Below are positions 15,452-24,083 of a stretch of 64,000 bases of DNA, piece by piece (within the stretch, counting starts at the first letter, position 1; each line of letters opens with the position of its first letter). Source of the DNA: JAWQFO01 sp033436665. Lineage in GTDB: Bacteria > Pseudomonadota > Alphaproteobacteria > Rhodobacterales > Rhodobacteraceae. Made by a program: the position numbers and the translations under genes. Location of the stretch: contig NZ_JAWQFO010000005.1 of assembly GCF_033436665.1 (NCBI RefSeq), positions 124,001 through 188,000 on the forward strand. Reading direction: 5' to 3'. The notes beneath the pieces were generated by a model. It was not told the origin of the DNA. It ran no database searches and saw only the letters and a list, made by a program, of their open reading frames with translations.

Positions 15452-15494
15452 GGGTCACTCCATCTGGAAAATCTTCCGGCGGAGTGACCCGGTT

Positions 15495-15512
15495 CTGTAA
15501 CGCTACGGTAAA
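15495..15512 (+). promoter_or_regulatory. Weak PHO-box-like direct repeat
   Basis: CTGTAAC and CGGTAAA are separated by four bases, the 7-4-7 layout of PhoB sites (CTGTCAT-N4-CTGTCAC). Only part of the consensus matches and the orientation is opposite to the gene, so this is tentative. Confidence 0.2.
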
Positions 15513-15537
15513 CGTCTTATGTCGGAACTGTGAAAGA

Positions 15538-17013
15538 TCAGACCGACATACAGATGTATTTCATCTCGAGATAGTCCTCGATCCCGTGGTGCGAGCCTTC
15601 GCGGCCGAGGCCCGACTGCTTGACGCCGCCAAAGGGCCCGAGCTCGGTCGAGATGATGCCGGTGTTCACGCCGACGATGCCGTATTCCAGCGCCTCGGCG
15701 ACCTTCCAGACGCGGCTGAGATCCTTGGCGTAGAAATAGGAGGCGAGGCCGAAGATCGTGTCGTTGGCCATGGCGATCACGTCGTCCTCGTTGTCGAACT
15801 TGAAGAGCGGCGCGAGCGGGCCGAAGGTTTCTTCGGTCGCCACCTTCATGTCCTGCGTCACGCCGGTCACGATGGTCGGCTGGAAGAAGGTGCCGCCCTT
15901 TTCGTGCTTGCCACCGCCGGTCAGCACCTTGCCGCCGTTGTCGGTCACGTCCTTGATGTGCTCTTCGACCTTCTCGACCGCGTCCGCATTGATCAGCGGG
16001 CCGGTGGTCACGCCGTCCTCGAGGCCGTCGCCGACCTTCAGCTTCTCGACGGCCACCTTCAGCTTCTCGGCGAAGGCGTCATAGACACCCGACTGCACGT
16101 AGATGCGGTTCGCGCAGACGCAGGTCTGGCCGTTGTTGCGGAATTTGCACATCATCGCGCCCTCGACAGCGGCATCGAGGTCGGCGTCGTCGAACACGAT
16201 GAAGGGTGCATTGCCGCCGAGCTCCATCGAGCATTTCATGACCTGGTCGGCGGCCTGTTTCAGCAGGATGCGGCCCACCTCGGTCGAGCCGGTGAAGGTC
16301 AGCTTGCGCACGGCCGGGTTCTCGCAGAATTCCTTGCCGATCTCGGACGAGGACGAGGACGGCACCACGTTGAAGACGCCCGCCGGGATACCGGCGCGTT
16401 CGGCCAGGACGCCGAGCACGATGGCCGAAAGCGGGGTCTCCTTGGCCGGGCGCGCCACGAAGGAACAGCCCACCGCCAGTGCGGGAGCGGCCTTGCGGGT
16501 GATCATCGCGTTGGGGAAGTTCCACGGCGTGATCGACGCGGCGACGCCAATCGGCTGCTTGAGAACCATGATCCGCTTGTCGCGCTGGTGGCCGGGCACC
16601 GTCTCGCCGTAGACACGCTTGGCCTGCTCGCCCATGAACTCGATGAAGGACGCACCATAGGTGATCTCGCCCTTGGCCTCGGCATGGGGCTTGCCCTGCT
16701 CGGCGGTCAGGATCGTCGCGAGATCGTCGGCGTTCTCAGTCATCAGGTCGAACCACTTGCGCAGCACCGCCGCGCGTTCCTTGCCCGTCCAGGCGGCCCA
16801 CTCCTTTTGCGCCTTTTCGGCCTGCGCGATCGCGCCCGCCACCTGGGCGCGCGACAGGTCGGCGACCTGGGCGATCACGTCGCCACGCGCCGGATTGGTG
16901 ACATCGAATGTGCCTTTCTCGCCCTCGACCCACGCGCCGCCGACATAGGCGCGGGTTTCGAGAAGGCTGGGGTCCTTCAGAAGGCTTTTGAGATCGGTCG
17001 ATGCGTCGAGCAT
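15538..17013 (-). CDS. gabD: NAD(P)-dependent succinate-semialdehyde dehydrogenase
   Basis: A 491-residue aldehyde dehydrogenase of the GabD class, which oxidises succinate semialdehyde to succinate in GABA breakdown. The general base Glu264 sits in MELGGNAPF and the nucleophile Cys298 in NNGQTCVCANR; the second Cys two residues on is typical of GabD. TPWNFPNAMITRK and FTGSTEVGR form the cofactor site. ATG 17013 has GGAGG upstream. No GABA transaminase is nearby. It is divergent from the hydrolase-creatinase pair. Confidence 0.92.
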   Translation of the reverse strand: MLDASTDLKSLLKDPSLLETRAYVGGAWVEGEKGTFDVTNPARGDVIAQVADLSRAQVAGAIAQAEKAQKEWAAWTGKERAAVLRKWFDLMTENADDLATILTAEQGKPHAEAKGEITYGASFIEFMGEQAKRVYGETVPGHQRDKRIMVLKQPIGVAASITPWNFPNAMITRKAAPALAVGCSFVARPAKETPLSAIVLGVLAERAGIPAGVFNVVPSSSSSEIGKEFCENPAVRKLTFTGSTEVGRILLKQAADQVMKCSMELGGNAPFIVFDDADLDAAVEGAMMCKFRNNGQTCVCANRIYVQSGVYDAFAEKLKVAVEKLKVGDGLEDGVTTGPLINADAVEKVEEHIKDVTDNGGKVLTGGGKHEKGGTFFQPTIVTGVTQDMKVATEETFGPLAPLFKFDNEDDVIAMANDTIFGLASYFYAKDLSRVWKVAEALEYGIVGVNTGIISTELGPFGGVKQSGLGREGSHHGIEDYLEMKYICMSV

Positions 17014-17104
17014 GGGAATCCTCCGCTGAATTGTTGTGGCACCCAGATCAAGTCCGGGTATGTTTGTCCAGTTCCAGAATGCTGGTGAAAAGGAGACGGC
17101 CCGG

Positions 17105-17893
17105 ATGACCTTGGATGACGCGTATGCCAATGCAGCGTATATACCCCGTGCGGAGGAGTTTCCACCGCGCTGGCAGGCGGCGGCGGCGTCCTTCCGCGAG
17201 GCACTGGGCCCGCGCGCCGAGACCGGGGTGCGTTACGGCGAGAGCGACCGCCAGGTCTACGATTTCTTCCATCCCGACGGGGTCGCCAAGGGCACGCTGA
17301 TCTTCGTGCATGGCGGATACTGGAAGGCTTTCGACCGCAGCGACTGGTCGCATCTGGCCGAAGGCGCGCTGGCGCGCGGCTGGGCGGTGGTCATGCCGGG
17401 CTACGATCTGTGCCCCGAGGTGCGGATTTCCGACATCACGCAGCAGATCGCGGCCGCGGTGACGGCGATCGCCGAGCGCGTACAGGGTCCGCTGGTGCTC
17501 GCCGGGCATTCGGCAGGCGGGCATCTGGTGTCGCGGATGCTCGACCCGCTCGTGCTGCCGGAGACGGTGCGCGGCCGGATCGAGCGGGTGGCACCGATCT
17601 CGCCGCTGGCCGACCTCGGGCCGCTGATGCAGACTTCGATGAACGAGATCCTGCGCCTCGATACCGAGGAGGCCGGCGCCGAGAGCCCGGTCAACATGGC
17701 GGTGCCACGCGGCGCGCAGATCGCGGTCTGGGTCGGCGCCGACGAACGCCCGGCGTTTCTCGATCAGGCCGAGATCCTGGCGCGGACCTGGGGTGCGCGG
17801 CATGTCATCGACGAGGGCCGGCACCATTTCGACGTGATCGAGCCGCTTCGGGATCGCGACAGCGAGGTGGTCCGCTTCATCTGCGGGGTCTGA
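17105..17893 (+). CDS. Alpha/beta hydrolase, kynurenine formamidase-like
   Basis: A 262-residue soluble hydrolase with HGGYW at 69-73 (oxyanion hole) and GHSAGG at 134-139 giving nucleophile Ser136; the likely catalytic His is in EGRHHFDVIEP near residue 240. The HGGYW motif places it near arylformamidase-type enzymes, though the substrate is uncertain. The ATG at 17105 follows GGAGACGGCCCGG. Creatinase starts 133 bases downstream, and no tryptophan-degradation genes are nearby, so a role linked to creatinase substrates is also possible. Confidence 0.8.
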   Translation: MTLDDAYANAAYIPRAEEFPPRWQAAAASFREALGPRAETGVRYGESDRQVYDFFHPDGVAKGTLIFVHGGYWKAFDRSDWSHLAEGALARGWAVVMPGYDLCPEVRISDITQQIAAAVTAIAERVQGPLVLAGHSAGGHLVSRMLDPLVLPETVRGRIERVAPISPLADLGPLMQTSMNEILRLDTEEAGAESPVNMAVPRGAQIAVWVGADERPAFLDQAEILARTWGARHVIDEGRHHFDVIEPLRDRDSEVVRFICGV

Positions 17894-18026
17894 TCGCGCT
17901 TGATCGGGGCGCGGGAATCGGCGATGGCTGACTCCGGCTTCGGGCGATGGCGTCGCCCGTCACATCGGCTTGTCCGTGGGCTTTGTCCGTCCTGAACGCC
18001 GGGACCTTTCTGCAAGGGAGGGTCTG

Positions 18027-19235
18027 ATGACCGAACGTCCCGAATTCTACCGCTTTCACAACGGCGAGAAATCGCCCCTGCCGTTTGCCGCCGAGGAATA
18101 CGCGGCGCGCCTGGCCGAGCTGCGCGACCGGATGGAGGCGTCGGGCGTCGCCGCCGCCGTCTTCACCTCGATGCACAACATCGCCTACTACTCGGGCTTT
18201 CTATACTGCGCCTTCGGGCGGCCCTACGGGCTGGTCGTGACCGAAACCGACTGTGTCACCATCTCCGCGGGGATCGACGCCGGTCAGCCGTGGCGGCGCA
18301 GCTTTGCCGACAACATCACCTACACCGACTGGCAGCGCGACAACTTCTGGCGCGCCGTGGTCTCGGTGACCGGGACGGGCACCGTGGTCGGGTACGAGGG
18401 TGATCACCTGACGCTGGTCCAGCGCGACAAGCTCGAGGATTTCCTGAAACCCGCGGCCACGCTCGATCTCGCCGAGACCACGATGCGCCAGCGCATGCAC
18501 AAGTCCGACGCCGAGATCGCCCTGATCCGGCAGGGCGCGCAAGTGGCCGACGCCGGAGGCTATGCCATTCGCGATGCGGTACGCGCGGGGCTGCGAGAAA
18601 TCGACGTGGCGGTGGCCGGGCGCGATGCGATGGAGATGGAGATCGCGCAGCGCTTTCCGGACGCCGAATACCGCGACACCTGGGTCTGGTTCCAGTCCGG
18701 GCTCAACACCGACGGCGCGCACAACCCGGTGACGGGCCGGGTGCTGGAGCGCGGCGACATCCTGTCGCTGAACTGCTTCCCGATGATCTCGGGCTATTAC
18801 ACGGCGCTCGAACGCACGATGTTCGTCGAGACCGTGGACGATGCCAGCCTGAAGATCTGGGCCGCCAACGTCGCGGCGCACGAATACGGCATGAGCCTGC
18901 TGCAACCGGGCGCGAATTGCGCCGAGATCACCGGCAAGATCAACGTCTTTCTCGAAGACCTCGATCTGCTGCAGTACCGCACATTCGGCTATGGCCATTC
19001 GTTCGGTGTGCTCAGCCACTACTACGGGCGCGAGGCCGGGCTGGAATTGCGCGAGGATATCGACACGGTGCTGGAACCCGGCATGGTGATCTCGATGGAG
19101 CCGATGCTGACCATCCCGCAGGGTCAGCCCGGCGCGGGCGGCTACCGCGAGCACGACATCCTCGTGATCACAGAGGACGGCAACGAGAACATCACCGGCT
19201 ATCCCTACGGGCCGGAATTCAACGTCGTGGGTTGA
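18027..19235 (+). CDS. Creatinase (creatine amidinohydrolase)
   Basis: A 402-residue pita-bread-fold (M24) enzyme with the same length as characterised creatinases. It hydrolyses creatine to sarcosine and urea. RDTWVWFQSGLNTDGAHNPV near 220 and SLNCFPMISGYYTALERTMF near 250 are creatinase-like, with the metal ligands of true aminopeptidases replaced. GGGAGG precedes ATG 18027. A related guanidino substrate is possible. The cupin gene converges on it six bases away. Confidence 0.88.
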   Translation: MTERPEFYRFHNGEKSPLPFAAEEYAARLAELRDRMEASGVAAAVFTSMHNIAYYSGFLYCAFGRPYGLVVTETDCVTISAGIDAGQPWRRSFADNITYTDWQRDNFWRAVVSVTGTGTVVGYEGDHLTLVQRDKLEDFLKPAATLDLAETTMRQRMHKSDAEIALIRQGAQVADAGGYAIRDAVRAGLREIDVAVAGRDAMEMEIAQRFPDAEYRDTWVWFQSGLNTDGAHNPVTGRVLERGDILSLNCFPMISGYYTALERTMFVETVDDASLKIWAANVAAHEYGMSLLQPGANCAEITGKINVFLEDLDLLQYRTFGYGHSFGVLSHYYGREAGLELREDIDTVLEPGMVISMEPMLTIPQGQPGAGGYREHDILVITEDGNENITGYPYGPEFNVVG

Positions 19236-19241
19236 CCCGGG

Positions 19242-19583
19242 TCAGATTCGGATGACGTAGTCCTTGGTCGTGGTCTCGACCACCTCCCAGGTCCCCTTGA
19301 ACCCGGGGCGCAGGATCATCCGCGCCCCGGCCTTGAGCGTCACCGGCGCGCCGTCTTCGGGCGTCAGCACCGAATGGCCTTCGAGGACGCTGAAATACTC
19401 CCATTCGTCATAGGACACGCGCCACTTGCCCGGTGTCGCCTGCCAGATCCCGCAGAACAGCCCGTCGTGTTCCTCGAGGTTCCATGTCGTGAAGGACGGA
19501 TCGCCCGAGATTACCTTGTCGGCGGCGGGCTTGTCATGCTCGGGTTCGACCGAAGGGTCGACGGGCAGGTGCAGAACGGTCAT
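19242..19583 (-). CDS. Small cupin-domain protein
   Basis: A 113-residue single-domain cupin (DUF861/EutQ-like) with WEYFSVLEGHSVLTPEDGAP and MILRPGFKGTWEVVETTTKD, the barrel strands of the fold. The start is ATG 19583, preceded by AAGGAAA. These proteins may be ureidoglycolate-type or sugar-binding enzymes; the function here is unknown. It converges on the creatinase gene, so it is not in its operon. Confidence 0.8.
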   Translation of the reverse strand: MTVLHLPVDPSVEPEHDKPAADKVISGDPSFTTWNLEEHDGLFCGIWQATPGKWRVSYDEWEYFSVLEGHSVLTPEDGAPVTLKAGARMILRPGFKGTWEVVETTTKDYVIRI

Positions 19584-19784
19584 GTCGCGTTTCCTTGTAT
19601 CTTCGGACCGGGCCGGGCCATATGTCCCGGTTTTCGCTGTTTCGGCAAACGGTTTCATGAACGGTGCCGGCGCCTCGGGCGTGGCGCCGGCCTCGCACCG
19701 GGTGTAGAAACGCTCTTGCCAGTGCGGGCCGCGGCGCCGGGCGGGTCGCTCGGCGGGACGGTCCGGCGCAGGAAAGGGTGACAC

Positions 19785-20051
19785 ATGGCGGCTTTCGCGC
19801 GACTTCTGATCATCGGCTTCGTCGTCCTGACGATCGTCTACATCAGCCTGTCGCTCTATTCCCGGGCCGTGCGTCGCAGCAAGCTCGAGGCCGAATGGGA
19901 AGAAAACCGCGGCCCCGGAACGCGCGAGGATTTCGTCGACCGCGGGCTTGCCGCATACGAGGGATCGCTACGACGCAAGTTGATCCTTGGCGTCTACATC
20001 ATACCTGTCATCGTGGTGGCAACGATCATCTACCTGACCAACTTCCAGTAG
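19785..20051 (+). CDS. Small two-helix membrane protein
   Basis: An 88-residue protein with helices at about 6-25 and 67-85 and a charged 40-residue loop between them (KLEAEWEENRGPGTREDFVD). No family name is known to me. It is nine bases upstream of the DUF1523 gene and likely co-expressed and co-located with it. ATG 19785 follows GGAAAGGGTGACAC. Confidence 0.75.
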   Translation: MAAFARLLIIGFVVLTIVYISLSLYSRAVRRSKLEAEWEENRGPGTREDFVDRGLAAYEGSLRRKLILGVYIIPVIVVATIIYLTNFQ

Positions 20052-20060
20052 GGATGCGAC

Positions 20061-20708
20061 ATGGTTTACGTGAAATGGACACTCATCTTGATGTTCTGGG
20101 CGCTGATCGGCGCCTTCTTCCATTACACCCTGCCGCACGTCGATATCGTCCGCGTCACCGATACCTACGAAAGGCGCATCGATTTCGGCGAGAACTCGCT
20201 GTTCTGGGGAAGCGGTGATGTCGGATCGGCGTCGGGCGCCACCAGCCGCGATGTGTTCTTCATCCAGACACGGCTGGCCGGTGGCGACGTGATGGTCTAC
20301 CGCAACGAAGACACCGGCTGGGGCTGGCCGCCCTACTTCAAGTTCGACACTTCGAACCTGCAGGCCGAGGCGGCCGACGTGCGCTCGACCTCGGCCAACC
20401 CGCGCTACGTGGCGCTCAAACACTACGGCTGGCGCAACGAGTTCTTTTCGATCTTCCCGAACGCGGTCTCGATCCGTCCCGTCGATGGACCCGATGCGTC
20501 GAAGGGCATTCCCTGGGTCAACATCCTGGTTCTGACGGTCTTCTTCGCGATCGTCTGGGCGATCTGGGCGCGCTGGCGCCGGTTCCGCCAGAACCGCATC
20601 GACCCGACGCTGGAGGATTGGCAGGACAGCTGGGAAGCCGCCGGTGACCGGATGGATGAACGCCGGGGCCGCCTGCGGCGCTGGTGGGACGAACGCCGCG
20701 CGCGCTGA
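20061..20708 (+). CDS. DUF1523 family membrane protein
   Basis: A 215-residue protein of the DUF1523 family, of unknown function. One helix at about 5-24 and another at about 152-170 flank a ~125-residue domain, likely periplasmic (DVFFIQTRLAGGDVMVYRNE; KHYGWRNEFFSIFPNAVSIR). The C-terminal tail is very basic (MDERRGRLRRWWDERRAR) and cytoplasmic. It forms an operon with the preceding small membrane protein. Confidence 0.85.
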   Translation: MVYVKWTLILMFWALIGAFFHYTLPHVDIVRVTDTYERRIDFGENSLFWGSGDVGSASGATSRDVFFIQTRLAGGDVMVYRNEDTGWGWPPYFKFDTSNLQAEAADVRSTSANPRYVALKHYGWRNEFFSIFPNAVSIRPVDGPDASKGIPWVNILVLTVFFAIVWAIWARWRRFRQNRIDPTLEDWQDSWEAAGDRMDERRGRLRRWWDERRAR

Positions 20709-20812
20709 TATCGGGACAAACGCGCCGTCACGATCCCGCTTTGCCTTGACTTCCCGTGCCTCGGGCGGTGTATCTGCGCCGCGACTTCCGCCCAGCACGA
20801 GGGATCAATCCA

Positions 20813-22588
20813 ATGCACGCCTACCGCAGCCACACCTGCGCCGAACTGACCGCCGCCGATGTCGGCGAAACCGTCCGCCTGTCGGGATGGGTGCATCGGG
20901 TGCGCGACCACGGCGGCATCCTGTTCATTGACCTGCGCGATCACTACGGGGTGACGCAGGTGCTCTGCGATCCCGATAGCCCGGTGTTCTCCGAGGTCGA
21001 GAAGGTCCGCGCGGAATGGTGCATCCGCATCGACGGCACCGTGAAGGCGCGGGACCCGGAGCTGGTAAATCCCAAGATCCCGACCGGCGAGGTCGAGGTC
21101 TTCGTGCGCGACATCGAGGTTCTGGGTGCCGCGAAGGAACTGCCGCTGCAGGTTTTCGGCGACCAGGAATACCCAGAGGAGACGCGCCTGCGTTATCGCT
21201 ACCTCGACCTGCGCCGCGATAAGATGCAGGACAACATGAAACTGCGCTCGGACGTCGTCGCGTCGCTCCGCCGGCGGATGTGGGACGGCGGGTTCCGCGA
21301 GTTCCAGACGCCGATCATAACCGCGTCGAGCCCCGAGGGCGCGCGCGACTTTCTCGTGCCCTCGCGCCTGCATCCCGGCAAGTTCTACGCCCTGCCGCAG
21401 GCCCCGCAGCAGTTCAAGCAGCTGCTGATGGTCTCGGGCTTCGACAAGTATTTCCAGATCGCGCCTTGCTTCCGCGACGAGGATCCGCGCGCCGACCGTT
21501 CGCCCACCGATTTCTACCAGCTCGACATGGAGATGAGCTTTGTCTCCCAGCAGGACGTGTTCGACGCGATCCAGCCGGTTCTGACGGGCATCTTCGAGGA
21601 GTTCGGCGGCGATCGGCCCGTCGACAAGGTCTGGCCGCAGATCTCCTACCGCGACGCGGCGCTCTGGTACGGCACCGACAAGCCCGACCTGCGCAACCCG
21701 ATCAAGATGCAGGTCGTAAGCAAGCATTTCGCGGGTTCTGGTTTCGCCATTTTCGCCAAGCTGCTGGAACAGGACGGCACCGAGATCCGCGCGATCCCGG
21801 CCCCCGGCGGCGGCTCGCGCAAGTTCTGCGACCGGATGAACGCCTACGCCCAGAAGGAAGGTCTGCCGGGCATGGGCTACATCTTCTGGCGCGACGGCGC
21901 CGAGGGCATGGAAGCGGCGGGACCGCTCGCCAAGAACATCGGCCCCGAACGCACCGAGGCGATCCGACAGCAGCTGGGACTGGGTGTCGGCGACGCCGCC
22001 TTCTTCCTCGGCGGCAAGCCCAAGAGCTTCGAGGCCGTGGCGGGGCGTGCGCGCACGGTGATCGGCGAAGAGCTGGGCCTGACCGATGAAAATCGCTTTG
22101 CCTTCGCCTGGATCGTCGATTTCCCGATCTACGAGAAGGATGCCGAGACCGGAAAGGTCGACTTCGAGCACAACCCGTTCTCGATGCCGCAAGGCGGGCT
22201 CGAGGCGCTCGAGGGTGACCCGCTCGAGGTGCTGGGCTACCAGTACGACCTTGCCTGCAACGGTTATGAACTTGTCTCGGGCGCGATCCGAAACCACAAG
22301 CCCGAGATCATGTTCAAGGCCTTCGAGATCGCGGGCTACGGCGCCGACGAGGTGCGCAAGCGCTTCGGCGGGATGGTCAATGCCTTCCAGTACGGCGCGC
22401 CCCCGCACGGCGGCTGCGCCGCGGGCATTGACCGCATCGTCATGCTGCTGGCGGACGAGCAGAACATCCGCGAGGTCATCCTCTTCCCGATGAACCAGCG
22501 CGCCGAGGACCTGATGATGGCCGCGCCTTCCGAGCCGACGAGCGAACAACTCATGGAGCTTGGCCTGCGGGTGCTGCCGCGCGAATAG
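20813..22588 (+). CDS. aspS: Aspartate-tRNA ligase
   Basis: AspS, 591 residues, charges tRNA with aspartate. It starts MHAYRSHTCAELTAADVGET and has the OB-fold anticodon domain, class II motif 2 (QIAPCFRDEDPRADRSPTDF) and motif 3 (GIDRIVMLL), and the bacterial GAD insertion in the middle. Many alphaproteobacterial AspRS also charge tRNA-Asn for GatCAB; I cannot decide this from sequence alone. It is probably transcribed alone or with the DUF1800 gene 98 bases on. Confidence 0.97.
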   Translation: MHAYRSHTCAELTAADVGETVRLSGWVHRVRDHGGILFIDLRDHYGVTQVLCDPDSPVFSEVEKVRAEWCIRIDGTVKARDPELVNPKIPTGEVEVFVRDIEVLGAAKELPLQVFGDQEYPEETRLRYRYLDLRRDKMQDNMKLRSDVVASLRRRMWDGGFREFQTPIITASSPEGARDFLVPSRLHPGKFYALPQAPQQFKQLLMVSGFDKYFQIAPCFRDEDPRADRSPTDFYQLDMEMSFVSQQDVFDAIQPVLTGIFEEFGGDRPVDKVWPQISYRDAALWYGTDKPDLRNPIKMQVVSKHFAGSGFAIFAKLLEQDGTEIRAIPAPGGGSRKFCDRMNAYAQKEGLPGMGYIFWRDGAEGMEAAGPLAKNIGPERTEAIRQQLGLGVGDAAFFLGGKPKSFEAVAGRARTVIGEELGLTDENRFAFAWIVDFPIYEKDAETGKVDFEHNPFSMPQGGLEALEGDPLEVLGYQYDLACNGYELVSGAIRNHKPEIMFKAFEIAGYGADEVRKRFGGMVNAFQYGAPPHGGCAAGIDRIVMLLADEQNIREVILFPMNQRAEDLMMAAPSEPTSEQLMELGLRVLPRE

Positions 22589-22686
22589 GCGGGGTCGCGC
22601 CGCGCCGCGAAATTTGATGGGTCGGGGCGATGCAATGCGCCCCGGCCTTTGCTATCTCTGCACCGACGCTTCAGCCGGAGACACGC

Positions 22687-24072
22687 ATGGCCCGATACGA
22701 TCCCGAATTCGCAGAGATGCGGTTCGGCCTTGGCCTGTCGCCGCTGTTCGCGCCGGCGGTATCGCCCGAGGCGATGCTGGCGGGTCTGTCGCTTCCGGAC
22801 CGGATGGCCGAACGCTATCCCATCGACGGGTTCGAACCCTTCCGCAAGCGCGTGCTGCACACCATCGAATTGCAGAAGTCGGCCCGGGCGCTCGATCCCG
22901 GTCGCAAGCGCAGCCGGCTCGAGGCGCAGCGTGCCGAGATGCTGGGGCAGATGCGCGGTGACCAGCTGCGTTGGTTCGGGCAGACCATGCTGCGGCGCAT
23001 CCATACCGACAGCGGCCTTCGTGAACGGCTGGTGTTTTTTTGGTCCGACCATTTCACCGCGCGCGGCAAGATCGGCGGCATGCGCTATGGCAGCGCAACC
23101 TTTGTCGAGGACGCAATCCGGCCGAACGTCACGGGGCGCTTCGCCGACCTGCTGATCGCCGCCGTGACCCACCCGGTGATGCTGCAGTATCTCGACCAGA
23201 CCCGCTCGGTCGGGCCGAACAGCCGGTTCGCCCGCGACTCCGAGGTCGCGCGGGGGCTGAACGAGAACCTCGCACGCGAGGTGCTCGAACTGCATACGCT
23301 TGGCGTCGATGGTCCCTATGGGCAGGCCGACGTGCGCCAGCTTGCCGAACTTTTCACCGGGCTGTCCTACCGCGCGCAGTCCGGATTCAGGTTCCGTCCG
23401 CGACTGGTCGAGCCGGGCGAGGAAACCGTGCTGGGCGTCACCTACCCGGACGTCAAGGATCTCGAAGCCGTGCGCCGTGTGCTCGAGGATCTCGCAAGGC
23501 ACCCGGCCACGGCGGTCCATGTCGCGCGCCAACTTGCCGTGCATTTCGTCTCGGACGCGCCGGACCCTGCGCTGGTCGATCATGCCGCCGCACGGTTCAG
23601 GGACACCGACGGCGATCTCATGTCGGTCTATGCCGCGCTGCTGGAGCATCCGGCCGCCTGGGCGCAACCGTTCGTGAATGTGAAGTTCCCGCTCGATTTC
23701 ATCAGCTCGGCGCTGCGGGCGCTTGCCTTGCCGCCCGAGGCGATTTCGGGGCTGCTCGATGCGCAGATGCGCGGCTGGTTCCTGCGCAGCCTCGGTCGCA
23801 TGGGCCAGCCCTGGGAAACCGTGATCGAGCCCGACGGCTGGACGGAAGAGGATAACGAATGGCTGACCCCGCAGGGCCTTGCCGCGCGGGTCGAATGGGC
23901 GATGGCGGTGCCGCGCAAGCTGATGGATGTCATGCCCGACCCGCGCCGCTTCGTGGTTCAGGCCCTGGGACGCCACGCGCCGCCCGAGGTCGTCTTTGCC
24001 GCCAGTGCCGCCGAAAGCCAGTCCGAGGCGATCGGCCTGGTGTTGTGCTGCCCGCATTTCCAGCGTCGTTGA
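22687..24072 (+). CDS. DUF1800 family protein
   Basis: A 461-residue DUF1800 protein, often found next to DUF1501 genes; the biochemical role is unknown. Typical blocks are LVFFWSDHFTARGKIGGMRY near 118, NENLAREVLELHTLGVDGPY near 197 and QLAELFTGLSYRAQ near 218. I see no N-terminal signal peptide, which is notable because its partner has a Tat signal. The DUF1501 gene starts 11 bases after the stop. Confidence 0.88.
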   Translation: MARYDPEFAEMRFGLGLSPLFAPAVSPEAMLAGLSLPDRMAERYPIDGFEPFRKRVLHTIELQKSARALDPGRKRSRLEAQRAEMLGQMRGDQLRWFGQTMLRRIHTDSGLRERLVFFWSDHFTARGKIGGMRYGSATFVEDAIRPNVTGRFADLLIAAVTHPVMLQYLDQTRSVGPNSRFARDSEVARGLNENLAREVLELHTLGVDGPYGQADVRQLAELFTGLSYRAQSGFRFRPRLVEPGEETVLGVTYPDVKDLEAVRRVLEDLARHPATAVHVARQLAVHFVSDAPDPALVDHAAARFRDTDGDLMSVYAALLEHPAAWAQPFVNVKFPLDFISSALRALALPPEAISGLLDAQMRGWFLRSLGRMGQPWETVIEPDGWTEEDNEWLTPQGLAARVEWAMAVPRKLMDVMPDPRRFVVQALGRHAPPEVVFAASAAESQSEAIGLVLCCPHFQRR

Positions 24073-24083
24073 GGAGCGCCGCC

